DNA of 64,000 nucleotides from Theobroma cacao (lineage: Eukaryota > Streptophyta > Magnoliopsida > Malvales > Malvaceae), in assembly GCF_000208745.1 (NCBI RefSeq), contig NC_030850.1:7438370-7502369 (forward strand). Direction: 5' to 3'. The notes under the pieces are model-generated. The model was not told where the DNA came from and did no database searches. It saw only the letters and a program-made list of their open reading frames with translations. How positions within the stretch are numbered: the stretch's first letter is position 1; every line of letters starts with the position of its first letter. The position numbers and the translations under genes are program-made. Positions 1 to 9,784 of this stretch are shown in pieces.

Positions 1-36
<36 letters not shown>
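1..36. repeat. (AT)n microsatellite at window edge
   Basis: An uninterrupted AT dinucleotide run starts at the first base, so its true length is unknown. It abuts the left arm of the fold-back element that follows. Confidence 0.95.
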
Positions 37-38
<2 letters not shown>

Positions 39-1072
39 TTACTTGATTATTTTATTTTAGAATATGTAAATTAATTTATCTTTTTTTTGTAAAAATTAAG
101 TTTAAATTCTCCTTCTATAAAAAAATTTCAAAAAAAATTCATATCTAAAGTAAAATTTAGGTGAATAACTTACATTGTGTTAGAATAAAATAATATAAAA
201 GAACTAAATAAATTATTTTTTATTCTATTTATAATAGTATAAAAATTTAAAATTTATTTGACTTAATTTTTAACTTGAGCTGAATTTAAATTAGCAAAAT
301 AAGTTAATTTAGTTACAACTTTTACAATTTATAAATACTTATTCTTTTGAAATTATTCAACTCTTGCCCAATTTACCTTTTATTTAAAAAAAATTTACCT
401 TCTATTTAAATTTACTCAAAAGTTTTTATAAAATAATTTTATTTAAGTTCAAATACCACAATCAAATTCTGCTAAATTTAAATTTAAATTATTAATTTAG
501 ATCTACAAAAAATTTACAAATACAAAATAAAATTATACAAATATTTATAATTATATTTAACTCTATTAACCATAAATGCAATCTTTAATCCAAGAAATTT
601 CCACCTAAAAAAAATAACTTGAAATATTAAACAAAATAAAAAATAATTAAATAATTAAATAATTAAAAAGGTGGAGTAGCTAAGATTCTATGGTTATAAT
701 AAGAGATTTGTCATACCTAAATTAAATAAGTCAGAACTAAGAATTATTTTTATAATTATCGCTAACTCCATATCTCATTTTTTCATTATTTAAGAAAAAC
801 TAAATCAATCTAGTTTACTAATTTGAGTTTAGCTCAAGTTAAAAACTAAGTCAAATAAATTTTAAATTTTTGTACTACTATAAATAAAAGAAAAAAATTT
901 ATTTAATCTTTTTATATTATTTTATTCTAATATAATGCAAGTTATTTATCTAAATTTGACTTTAAGTATAAATTTTTTTCAAATCTTTTTATAAAATGAG
1001 AATTCAAACTTAATTTTTTCAAGAAAGATAAATTAATATACATATTCTAGAATCAAATAATCAAGTAAGAAA
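36..1072. mobile_element. Fold-back element with long terminal inverted repeats
   Basis: The left arm (about 36-325) and the right arm (about 795-1072) are reverse complements of each other over roughly 280 bp. By eye they are about 85-90 % identical. The outer ends read TTCTTACTTGATTATTTTAT on the left and, reverse-complemented, TTCTTACTTGATTATTTGAT on the right. The inner ends also pair (TTTATTTGACTTA with TAAGTCAAATAAA). The 470-bp centre is AT-rich and has no ORF. No transposase is visible, so this is non-autonomous. The flanks are AT repeats, which hides any target duplication, and the left end may lie outside the window. The superfamily cannot be assigned. Confidence 0.75.
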
Positions 1073-1129
1073 ATATTTATATATATTTTTCAATATCATA
1101 AATCTTTTACACTTAAATATTTAACTTAT

Positions 1130-1620
1130 TAATCAGTATATTTATTATCTAGTTAAAGATTTGTATTTTTTAAATATTTTTTTCAATTTAGTTCCTTAAC
1201 AATTCAATTTTGTTCAATTTAATCCATATACTATATATTTTTGTTCAATTTAATTCTTATGACGTGGTACAAAATTTTTTTTTTTGAAAATTTTTTTATT
1301 TGCCATGTGACACTGACATGCCAACATGTCAGTGCCATGTTAGCATTACCACGTCATCATATTAGTGCCCTATGACACTGCCACGTTATCATGTTGGGTG
1401 CCATATGGTATTTACGTCATTAAAATGTGCCACGTCAGAGTTGATATCAATGCTAATGTCATTTGTTAATAGTAAAATTAGATATCGTTAAAAGAAGGAG
1501 CTAAATTGAAGTAATTTTCAAAATTAATTGACTAAGTTATTTCGATTTTGAGTATAAGGACTAAATTGAAAAAAATACATAAATATAAAAACTTGGTGAG
1601 TATTTTGACTTATTAAAATT
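1130..1620. repeat. Dispersed intergenic repeat with ACGTCA/ACGTGG motifs and a hairpin
   Basis: Sequence near the left end (TTTTTCAATTTAGTTCCTTA, about 1182-1201) recurs inverted near the right end (AAGGACTAAATTGAAAAA, about 1557-1574), as in a degenerate inverted-repeat element. The middle holds several CACGTCA/GACGTGG motifs. It also holds a perfect 10-bp stem, CACTGACATG (1311-1320) and CATGTCAGTG (1325-1334), with a 4-base loop. No coding potential. The transposon class is unknown. Confidence 0.5.
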
Positions 1621-1945
1621 GAAATTTATCCTTACCCATCATTTTTTTTAATGTGATATGGCGCTTATTAGAAAATGAAAATTTACTTTTAATTAAAATA
1701 AACAATGGGAGTGGCAAATGAAAGTCATTGCTTTGAGCTCCACTAGCCATTGTCGCAGAATTTGACATACATATATACATACATGAGCATCAAATTATAA
1801 AGAATGTGGACATTCAAAAACCAAAAGGGCAACCTTCGTCCGCAGACCCAGGTTGACCAAAAAGCATTCACCTTTACAAGCATGTGTTGTAGATCGTTCC
1901 CCCCCCTTGTTGAAGTTTGATTTGAGCTCATAGAAAATGTCTGGA

Positions 1946-2128
1946 CCAGAGGCGGAGGGAGGCGGCTAGTAGCTGTCCCCTTCCCTCTTAAAATTTCAAA
2001 ATTTAATAATATATTTTTGAAAATTTAAAAATTTTATTTTTAAAAAAATTTATAATTTCATCTTTATAAATATTAAATTTTTTATTTTTACCTTCTCAAA
2101 CATAAAATTCTTCTGATCCTACCACTGG
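1946..2128. mobile_element. Small MITE with GC-rich termini
   Basis: A 183-bp AT-rich stretch is bounded by CCAGAGGCGGAGGG on the left and, reverse-complemented, CCAGTGGTAGGATC on the right. This is an imperfect terminal inverted repeat. The termini resemble the GGCGGAG-type ends seen at 6311-7568 and near 40.7-42.3 kb. I see no clear target duplication. Confidence 0.45.
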
Positions 2129-2839
2129 ATTGGAGGACATATTCTGAATATAATAAGAGAAATGGGTTTCTATTGCAGAAGAGGAAAGAATGACGGTTCT
2201 TTTGTTCTTTAAAACGGGACGCGGAAAAAGCCTTCTGTAAAAGTCAAGGTACAAGGAGTTCTAGTTGAGTCAATCACGTGTGATATCATTAGGCTTTGCT
2301 GATAAAATGGGTCTCTGACTCTTGACGGTGCATCCGATTTGCTTCTTCCTCCGTTGTATTACGTCTACGGGGCTAGACTACCCGCTAGGCCCTTAAATTC
2401 GAGCTTAGATTTTTAGGCTTCAGCCCAATCCGATTTGAATATACTGTTTTTGTTACGTACTTGGATGTGCTATATTAATTTTAGCTAAAGAAATCTATAT
2501 ATCTACAGTCATAAAAAAGAAAAAAAAAACTATGTATCTATATGTACGTATAGAATTCAATTTACACAAAAGTAAGACTAAGATTATGAAAATTTTAAAT
2601 ATTTTTTAACTTCATTTATATTTTTTGAAGAAGACATTAATGGTTACATAAAATATTTTTTAAATAAAATGTAATTAGAAGGCTTCTTCCTTTATCATAA
2701 GCTTATATATATTTATACCATATATAAATACGGTTTGAAAGGTGTGAAAACTTATTTTTTGAAAATTATATTAACTTTCTAATTTTAATCAAATTTCAAA
2801 TTTATTAGCTTTTCTTAAGGATCAAATGTATTAGTTTAT
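2129..2839. other. Intergenic, nothing recognised
   Basis: AT-rich non-coding DNA with no plausible ORF and no clear repeat structure. A short GC-richer patch near 2340-2440 resembles transposon debris but could not be assigned. Confidence 0.5.
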
Positions 2840-3255
2840 TAGGTATAATATCTAAAAAAAAAATCTTAAATTATTTAAAAATTTTCAAATAAGCTTTTAT
2901 TCTTTTTTTAAATTCAATCAAGTCATTATAGTTTGATTTTAGATCAAATAAGTTTTTATAATTAATTATTAACGAATGTAACTTGTCATTAATTTATATC
3001 ATGTGCAATCACATGGTATGTTGATGAGTTATAATAAATGATGATACGATATATTATATGACATGATCACGTAAAATTTTTATTTTTCATGTCAAAATCA
3101 TATGAGTATAAAAATGACAGGTGAAATTTAGATTGATTGTAATTAATCAACTGTTAGTTATAAAAGTTTATTTAGTCAAAATTAAAAATATAAGTACTTG
3201 ATTAAATGAAATAAAAGAACAAAATCTTTAAAATTTTTAAAGTTTGATGTTATTT
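2840..3255. mobile_element. Near-palindromic AT-rich element, copy 1 of 5
   Basis: This belongs to a family that recurs at 6095-7790 (interrupted), 21474-21902, 37050-37445 and 46090-46568. The two halves are imperfect inverted repeats. The left half reads in the order AAATAAGTTTTTATAATTAA, then TGTCATTAATTT, then ATCATGTG. The right half carries the complement in reverse order. No ORF, so non-autonomous. Ends were placed by eye and may be off by 10-20 bp. Confidence 0.6.
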
Positions 3256-4200
3256 TATTATTATTATTAAAAAATTATAGTAATTATTATAATCTTTATT
3301 ATATTAAAATAAAAAAATATCTAAAAATTGATAAAAATTTAACACAAAAAGTAATTACTTTAATAAGGTATTAAAAATTTAAACAAAAATGTCAAAACTT
3401 TTGTGTCCCTTCACACGTTCATTAGTCTGTCAATTACTTTAATTATTAGCATAATGTATTCATCAAATTGATTAGATTTAATTATTTTTTTCTACAATAT
3501 ATATATATAATTTCCCATTCATGGCGCAAGGAATTGCTTTAGTTGACCTTGACCAAAAGATGAGTATGATTTGTTGAGTTAAGACCTTGACTGGTGGAGT
3601 AGAAAATACGCTCGGCTCGTTTCTTGGAATTGGGGGGTGGCGGCAAAGTTGACCCGAAGCTTGAATCGCAAGGACGTTTCGCTTGCCCCTCTAAGAACTT
3701 TCCTTTGCCGGCTTTTTTCATCCCTCCATGGAACAAAAAAAAAGAAAAGGCTCTTTTCTTCCCACTACAATAGAAGCCCCACTTTGCAATACAATTACCA
3801 ATATACCCATACAATTTCCAAGGTTAAGGAAATTTTTGGTACCATTTCATTTTCATGGAATAGCGGTAAGGATGTGAAGTATGCCAATAATTTCCACATG
3901 CATTTCGTTTTAGCTATTAAATTCTTTGTTGGTTCCTGACTTCCTGTTTATCTACAAAGGGACTCTAAATTAGGAATGCATCAAGAAATTCATTTATTAT
4001 CCGAGGGAAATCACCGAAGAGGTTGGTAATTTGAGACAAAGAGGAAGGGCAATTTTGACAATTTGACAATTTGTAGGTCCACTATTATTTGGTATCTAAC
4101 GCTATCATATAATTACTCCACAAGCTTCTCCTCTCCATCACGCAACTATTCCTTGATGAATCAAAGGCAAAACAGATCGAATTGGCTAATCTTCTTGGTC
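3256..4200. other. Upstream region of the membrane-protein gene
   Basis: Non-coding DNA upstream of the gene at 4201. The stretch from about 3530 to 4150 is less AT-rich than its surroundings and probably holds promoter and 5' leader. It contains a W-box cluster, listed separately. Short ORFs here resemble no protein I know. Confidence 0.5.
3543..3654 (+). promoter_or_regulatory. W-box cluster (TTGACY x4)
   Basis: Four TTGAC(C/T) hexamers lie in 112 bp. Two abut head to tail (3543-3554), one is at 3587-3592 and one at 3649-3654. TTGACY is the established core for WRKY transcription factors. The cluster is 550-660 bp upstream of the ATG at 4201. Its function there is inferred only. Confidence 0.45.
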
Positions 4201-5196
4201 ATGGATAGAGAGCAGGAAGAGCTTCAGTTTCTGGGTTTCTTTGGCATACTGAAAGAATCCATCAAAATCATATTTTCATGGAGAAAAATCTTCAGCCAAG
4301 TAACTCTAGCCCTTATTTTCCCTCTCTCTTTCATCTTCCTAGCACACATCCAAATCTCTCAGCTCCTCTTTACAAACATCTTGAGAGACCAGGACGCCTT
4401 GAATTATACCAGAGTTGGGTCTTCCAGGTATACCAAGCTGTCTGATATACTGTCATCCGAATGGACTGCGTTTTGGCTCTTCAAAGCTGCATATTTCACT
4501 TTCCTTCTCATCCTCTCGCTTCTCTCAACTTCAGCTGTTGTTTACACAATAGCATGCATCTACACAGCCAAGGAGATCTCCTTCAAGAAGGTCATGAGTG
4601 TTGTGCCCAAGGTTTGGAAACGACTTGTTGTGACTTTTCTCTGGAGTTTCGTCATTGTTATGGTCTACAACGTCCTTGCTGCAGTCTTGTTACTCTCGTC
4701 GGTTGCTTTCCTAGGACTTAGCAACGTTGGAGTCGCGATTTTTGTTGTTCTCTTCATCTTATACTTGTCAGGATTCGTTTACATCACCCTGGTTTGGCAT
4801 CTGGCCAGCGTTGTTTCAGTCTTGGAAGATGTTTATGGGATCAAAGCCATGATCAAGAGCAAGGCCCTGATAAAGGGTAAGATGGGAGTTGCAGCGGCCA
4901 TATTTCTCCTGCTTGTCCTTTGTTTTGTTGGGATTCAGTTGCTGTTCGAGGTTGGTGTGGTGTTTGCTCCGGTAAGCACTGAAATCAAAATTGTGATTGG
5001 AATCCTTTGCTTCTTGCTGCTGTTCAAGGTTATTCTCTTCGGGCTTGTTGCTCAAACAGTCATCTATTTTGTCTGCAAATCCTATCACCATGAGAATATA
5101 GACAAGTCTTCTTTAGCAGATCATCTCGAGGTTTATCTTGGGGAGTATGTTCCTCTCAAGGCCAAGGATGTCCAACTGGAGCAGTTCCATGTGTAA
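4201..5196 (+). CDS. Plant multi-pass membrane protein of unknown function (At4g19950/At1g31130 family)
   Basis: A single-exon gene of 331 residues. The reading frame is open from 4063, but I chose the ATG at 4201 because the family begins with an acidic MDxxxEELQFL-type N-terminus, seen here as MDREQEELQFLGFFGILKES. The protein has about six long hydrophobic segments, consistent with a polytopic membrane protein. Family landmarks are LSTSAVVYTIACIYTAKEIS, the PKVWKRLVVTFLW stretch, WHLASVVSVLEDVYG, a VCKSYHHENIDKSSL segment and the C-terminal LGEYVPLKAKDVQLE. Arabidopsis relatives are annotated only as membrane proteins, some under the uninformative name 'polyadenylate-binding protein 1-B-binding protein'. 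No enzyme motif is visible and the function is unknown. The gene stands alone between transposon-rich flanks. A W-box cluster lies upstream. Confidence 0.88.
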   Translation: MDREQEELQFLGFFGILKESIKIIFSWRKIFSQVTLALIFPLSFIFLAHIQISQLLFTNILRDQDALNYTRVGSSRYTKLSDILSSEWTAFWLFKAAYFTFLLILSLLSTSAVVYTIACIYTAKEISFKKVMSVVPKVWKRLVVTFLWSFVIVMVYNVLAAVLLLSSVAFLGLSNVGVAIFVVLFILYLSGFVYITLVWHLASVVSVLEDVYGIKAMIKSKALIKGKMGVAAAIFLLLVLCFVGIQLLFEVGVVFAPVSTEIKIVIGILCFLLLFKVILFGLVAQTVIYFVCKSYHHENIDKSSLADHLEVYLGEYVPLKAKDVQLEQFHV

Positions 5197-6094
5197 TTGT
5201 ATTTAAACTTGTTCTCTATTAACTAAATTTTGCGTTTTCCTTCTTTTTCTTAAGAAAAAGCTTCTGTGTTGGAATTTAATGGTTTGAGTTGAATTCTTGG
5301 AAGAAGGAAAGTACAACTGCAGTCATACTAATAAATTACTACCATTAATATTAACTGGGCATTACATCTTTTCTCTTTCACTCTCTTTGCCCTACACGTG
5401 GTCAATTCTAGAAACTCCATTTGAACTTCCTTTTAAATATGTTATAGGTATCTTATGGCCTCAAAATTTGACTATTACTTTAGCTTAGCTCATGTAAGGG
5501 CAGCATTGAATGAATTACATGTACCTTGACAAAAATTGTTCAAACTCCTAATCACTTGTACATAAACATGAAGTCATTTTTCACCTAACAGGCCCTGATT
5601 TAACATTGTGATTTGCAACCTTCCTTAAATGTAATAGTAATCTTTATTTTTCTTTTTAATGTTGATTTAATGCTCACTAATAATTAAGAGTCTACTTTTA
5701 TCTGGTCGACCCTTTTTTTATGGGTATTGCCTAACCAATTCTCGAAGCAGTCTCAGCTTTCTTCCAATATTGTATATCAGTTAAACCAAATTCTTGTGTA
5801 GTACTATTTAAATGAGAATTTCTCACTTCAAATCAAGGTGTACAGATGTTCAACCATGCTGACATGCAAAACAATCAAGTTAGTTGCAGAGCACTATTAA
5901 TTTTTGTTATTTATGAATAGGCACGATGATATGATTTCTAAATAAATTAAAATGTCACAGATGATTATATCCTTTTTTTTTTATTCGGATACAGCGTTAA
6001 AAATAAAAATATTGCCACTTCAACATTTTTCTTAATTTCCAATGAGTTTTTTCTACAATTAAATTCTCATTTGGAAGATTTGAAATTTATTAAA
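5197..6094. other. 3' flank of membrane-protein gene
   Basis: The 3' UTR and AT-rich intergenic DNA follow the stop codon. I see no gene or clear repeat. Confidence 0.5.
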
Positions 6095-7790
6095 TTTTTT
6101 TACATAGTACCTAAAAAATCTTTTAAGTAAATTATTCAAAAAAAATTTAAATAAATTTTAATTTTTTATTAAGATCAATCAAGTTACTGTATTTTTATTT
6201 TAAATTAAATAAACTTTTATAACTAATGACTGAGTAACTATTATTAGTCAAAATGTCACTTATCATTGTATACCATGTGACTTTGACATTAGATACTGAT
6301 ATGTTATAATCGAAGCCGAAGCTATAGCATTTTTAAAGGGGGCTAAACAGAATAAGATACTAAACAGTCAAAGAGAATTCTATAAATAATTCAATTCTCA
6401 TTCATCTAAAAGATTAAATAAAATTCACAAGATAATTGATACATAGAATATTGCATATTAACAACAATAATGGCTTCATATATATATATATATGATTGAA
6501 CGAAACTATGAAATGAGCCTCTCTAACTCTTTGCGCACAATAGTGGAAGCGAACAATTTTTCGAACTCAAATAAATTGCCTATTTATGTTGTGTATTTTA
6601 CATGAAATGGCTCAAGAAAGTTTTTCTTTTTTTTTTTCCTCTTAAATTACTAATTAACGTATTGGGTTATTGGGTTGAACTATTGAAATATAATATGTCA
6701 TGATAAACTATTGGGTTAGACTGTTAAAACATAATATGTTAGGCTTAGATTTGTACTAAAACTTAATGGGTTTGGGTTAATAGGCTCTCTTTTATTATTA
6801 TTTTTTTAATTTGATAGGCTTAACATATTAAGTTAAAATTTATTTACAAGGCTTAACTAGCAATATACTGACTGTGATGACTCTAATTTCATTAAATAGT
6901 TTGAAAAATAAAAATAACCACTAAACAAAAAAATAATTTTGAGGGTAATTAAAAATATATATAATAAATAAAATTTTATTGAAAGAAATACAAACATTTT
7001 TTTCTTTCAATTTGTATGTATATTCTTGTTACTTAAAGTTTGTAAACAAACATGCAAAAACGTACTGGTTATTTTGAATAAAAAATGATACATTTATAAA
7101 ATTCTAAGTAATAGTGCAATATTGCAACTTATATTTGAAAATTACATAATAATTTATTAATTTTTTAAAATTAAAATCATAAAAAATAAAATTCACATAA
7201 TAGAAAAAAATATTATAAGTAAAAGATAGAACCCGCATATAACATAATAAAAAAGAAAGAAAAAAGAATATGGTTGATAGTTCATAGAAATTTGTGAAAA
7301 TTTTTTTTATAGAGATTTAGAACATATAAGTAAATAGAATATAAATAATAATAATAATAATATAAATAAAATAAAATAAAATTGAGTCAGCTATATGGAA
7401 TCATTTTGCTATTCTTTATTTGTATTAATTATTGAATAAAAAATTATTTTGAGGAGGGCCATTAAGAGAATTTATGAAAAAAAATTAAAATTTTATAAAT
7501 TATGAAAAAAAATTTAAAATTTTTTGAGGGGCCATGACCCCTCATTCTTTAAGGAGGCTCCTCCCCTAGTTATAATAAATAATGACATGATTATAGCATT
7601 TTTCGTTTTTCATATAGTATCATATGAATATAAAATGATAAATGACATTTTGATTATTGGTAATTGTCAACCACTAATCTTGAGAGTTTTTTTGATTCAA
7701 AATAAAAGTAAAAGAATTTAATTAAATGAATAATGATTTATTTGAATTTTATTAAATAACTTTAAATTTTTTTCGAATATTATATCAACT
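6095..7790. mobile_element. Near-palindromic element, copy 2 of 5, split by a nested insertion
   Basis: The left half (6095-6310) and right half (about 7569-7790) match the two halves of the family copies at 2840-3255 and 46090-46568. They are separated by a 1258-bp insertion at 6311-7568. In copy 1 the equivalent junction reads continuously as GAGTTATAATAAATGATGA. Here the same site is duplicated on each side of the insert. The element is therefore older than the insertion. Confidence 0.6.
6311..7568. mobile_element. Non-autonomous hAT-like element with 8-bp target duplication
   Basis: The insert is flanked by exact 8-bp direct repeats, GTTATAAT at 6303-6310 and at 7569-7576. It starts CGAAGCCGAAGC and ends, reverse-complemented, TAGGGGAGGAGCC. 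These look like decayed forms of a TAGGGGCGGAGCC-type terminus. An 8-bp duplication is the hAT superfamily hallmark. The interior is AT-rich with no transposase ORF. A stretch near 6660-6790 has several GGGTTA-type repeats. Similar GGGGCC/CCCCTC-ended relics occur at 40.7-42.3 kb. Confidence 0.6.
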
Positions 7791-7926
7791 CTTTTTTAAA
7801 ATTCCACTTAATATTACTCTCAAAATATGGGGCAAGATTTTCAATTTTATCAAGTTTAAAAAAATAATGATAAATAGTTAATAATTACCTTAATAGGATG
7901 AAGGGATTCCAATATATATTTTATTA

Positions 7927-8400
7927 AGGTAAAATACCTAAACCTTTAAGTTTTAATCAAAATTCCATACGGATCTATTAATTTTCAAAATAGATAATGA
8001 AACTCAAAAGTGCAAATACCGTTAACAGAAAATATAAAAGAACTAAAATACCCTTTCTTTTTTCTATTTGTTTTCTTTCAAACAATGTGGCCAGTCGGTG
8101 CAATTTCATTCGTCGGCCGACCTCCCCACGACATGTGCAGTGATCCTTAGGGCTTGAATTTTTGTTTGCAAAAAAATATTAAAATTAAAAAATATAATTT
8201 ATATAATAGTAATTTTTAAAATTAATAAAGGGTAAATTTATCTTTTTAATATTGTTATATCATCAAACTAACGAAAATACTAACGGTTGGATCTATATGT
8301 CAAGAGAAAATTTTTTTTTGGGGGGAATTGTCAATTTTGAAAACTAATGGACCCGTGTAAAATTATAACTAAAATTTAAAAAATTCTAAATATTTTACCC
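7927..8400. mobile_element. TIR element (AGGTAAAATA...TATTTTACCCT)
   Basis: The left 70 bp (AGGTAAAATACCTAA..., then GGATCTATTAATTTTCAAAA) and the reverse complement of the right 70 bp (GGGTAAAATATTTAG..., then GGGTCCATTAGTTTTCAAAA) match well. The flanks TTTTATTA and ATTTATTA may be a decayed target duplication. There is no ORF. It looks like a solo non-autonomous DNA transposon of about 470 bp. Confidence 0.6.
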
Positions 8401-8930
8401 TATTTATTAAGAACACATGGCAATTGTTGATTGCATTAAAGATAATTATTAATTTCTGTCATTAATTTTTTAAAATAAATAAAATGAAAAAATTACATCT
8501 TCGAAAAAAAAAAATAATAGATTGAATTTTCTTATGAATTTATATATTACATGAAGATATTACATTCATGATCAAATAATTTCACTATATATCAAGTAGT
8601 ATATCTATAGAAGAAATTTAAAAACAAACCAAATAAAATTAACTTAACATTAGATTACATTTACACATACTAACGCTTGAATTTGAGCTTTAAAAGTTTT
8701 AGAACTTTCTTGTTGTCATTGAGATAAGATCTCATTGACATAAATTAAAATTTAAAATCTATATTATTAAATAAAGTTAATTCATGAGTTTTTAATATCA
8801 CGACTTAAGAGCTACCAATTTAATTATCAAAAATATTTAAAATATAAAATAAATCATAACATCAAATATTAAATTAAAAACATTTTTGTAATTTGGTTGT
8901 TTGAGTCAAGATTTCCCTTTTAGGTTGCGT
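8401..8930. other. Intergenic, nothing recognised
   Basis: AT-rich non-coding sequence between two transposon relics. No ORF or RNA gene was recognised. Confidence 0.5.
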
Positions 8931-8932
8931 TT

Positions 8933-9440
8933 GGTATGTTGTTAGGAGTGTGATTGTTGAAAATATGACTACTGAATATATGATTGTTGGGAATGTAATT
9001 ACTAAGAACATAGCTTTGTAGTATTTGATATAACATGAAAAAATGATGATTACAAAGAATGTGATTGTTGAGAGATTTACATTGTAAAATTTGTTTTGAA
9101 AGTATTTTACTGTAAATTTATAAAATTATCCATATGTATAAAAATATAAAATTGAATAAATTTATAGTTTTTTAATGTAAAATTTTAACTTTTTGATGTT
9201 ATTCTTCAAATAATAAATAATAAAAATAACATAATATGTTAATATTAAAATATATAAAATTTCTAAATATTTAACTTAAAAAGATATATTTACCTAACCA
9301 ATTTTCGTAACTTTCTCTTGTCCATGGGAAGTCACTTTCCCCCCAACCCAAGAGGGAATCATATTCCCTATTGGTCTTGGAATGTCATTATATTACAATA
9401 TCATTACATTGTAAAAGTAACACATCAAACATGATACAGT
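8933..9440. mobile_element. Probable MITE relic (GGTTGCGTTTGGTATG terminus)
   Basis: The left end, GGTTGCGTTTGGTATGTTG, is typical of plant MITE termini. The reverse complement near 9420 reads ATCATGTTTGATGTGTTAC and gives a weak inverted partner. The interior is AT-rich and non-coding. The right boundary is uncertain. The element ends about 340 bp upstream of the CHR24 start codon. Confidence 0.4.
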
Positions 9441-9616
9441 AATTACATTCAATTAAAATACTTACACGGTGCTTTAAATATTGCTGGCAGTAGTCAATGA
9501 GGAAGAAAATAAAACGGCAACTTAAGGCCCAAGTCTTAAGGGGAGTACTTGTACTGGAATTATCACTTGACATTCTCCGATGGCGATGAATCAAAATTCA
9601 AATATTTAACACAAAA

Positions 9617-9624
9617 GCGGGAAA
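9617..9624 (-). promoter_or_regulatory. E2F-type binding site
   Basis: GCGGGAAA on the plus strand is TTTCCCGC on the minus strand. This fits the plant E2F consensus WTTSSCSS exactly. It lies 96 bp upstream of the TATA box and about 160 bp upstream of the CHR24 ATG. S/G2-phase regulation is inferred. Confidence 0.5.
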
Positions 9625-9719
9625 AGGCAGTGCACTTAACCTATTGGAAGAGCCCCCTTTAATTATTTACTATCTTCAATTTTGCCCCACATACTTCACT
9701 GTCTTTGATTTTTCTTTTG

Positions 9720-9727
9720 TATAAAAT
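9720..9727 (+). promoter_or_regulatory. TATA box of CHR24
   Basis: TATAAAAT lies 58 bp upstream of the ATG at 9785. That would give a short 5' leader starting near 9750. Confidence 0.55.
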
Positions 9728-9784
9728 CCACACCCAACTAAACAATTCGTGAGACATTTTCATCTTTCAAAGAAACTGAAGGAA

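Noticed and set aside
3637..3939. 100-codon plus-strand ORF upstream of the membrane-protein gene
   Set aside because: Lysine-rich low-complexity translation, overlaps an equally long minus-strand frame, no known family. More likely promoter or leader.
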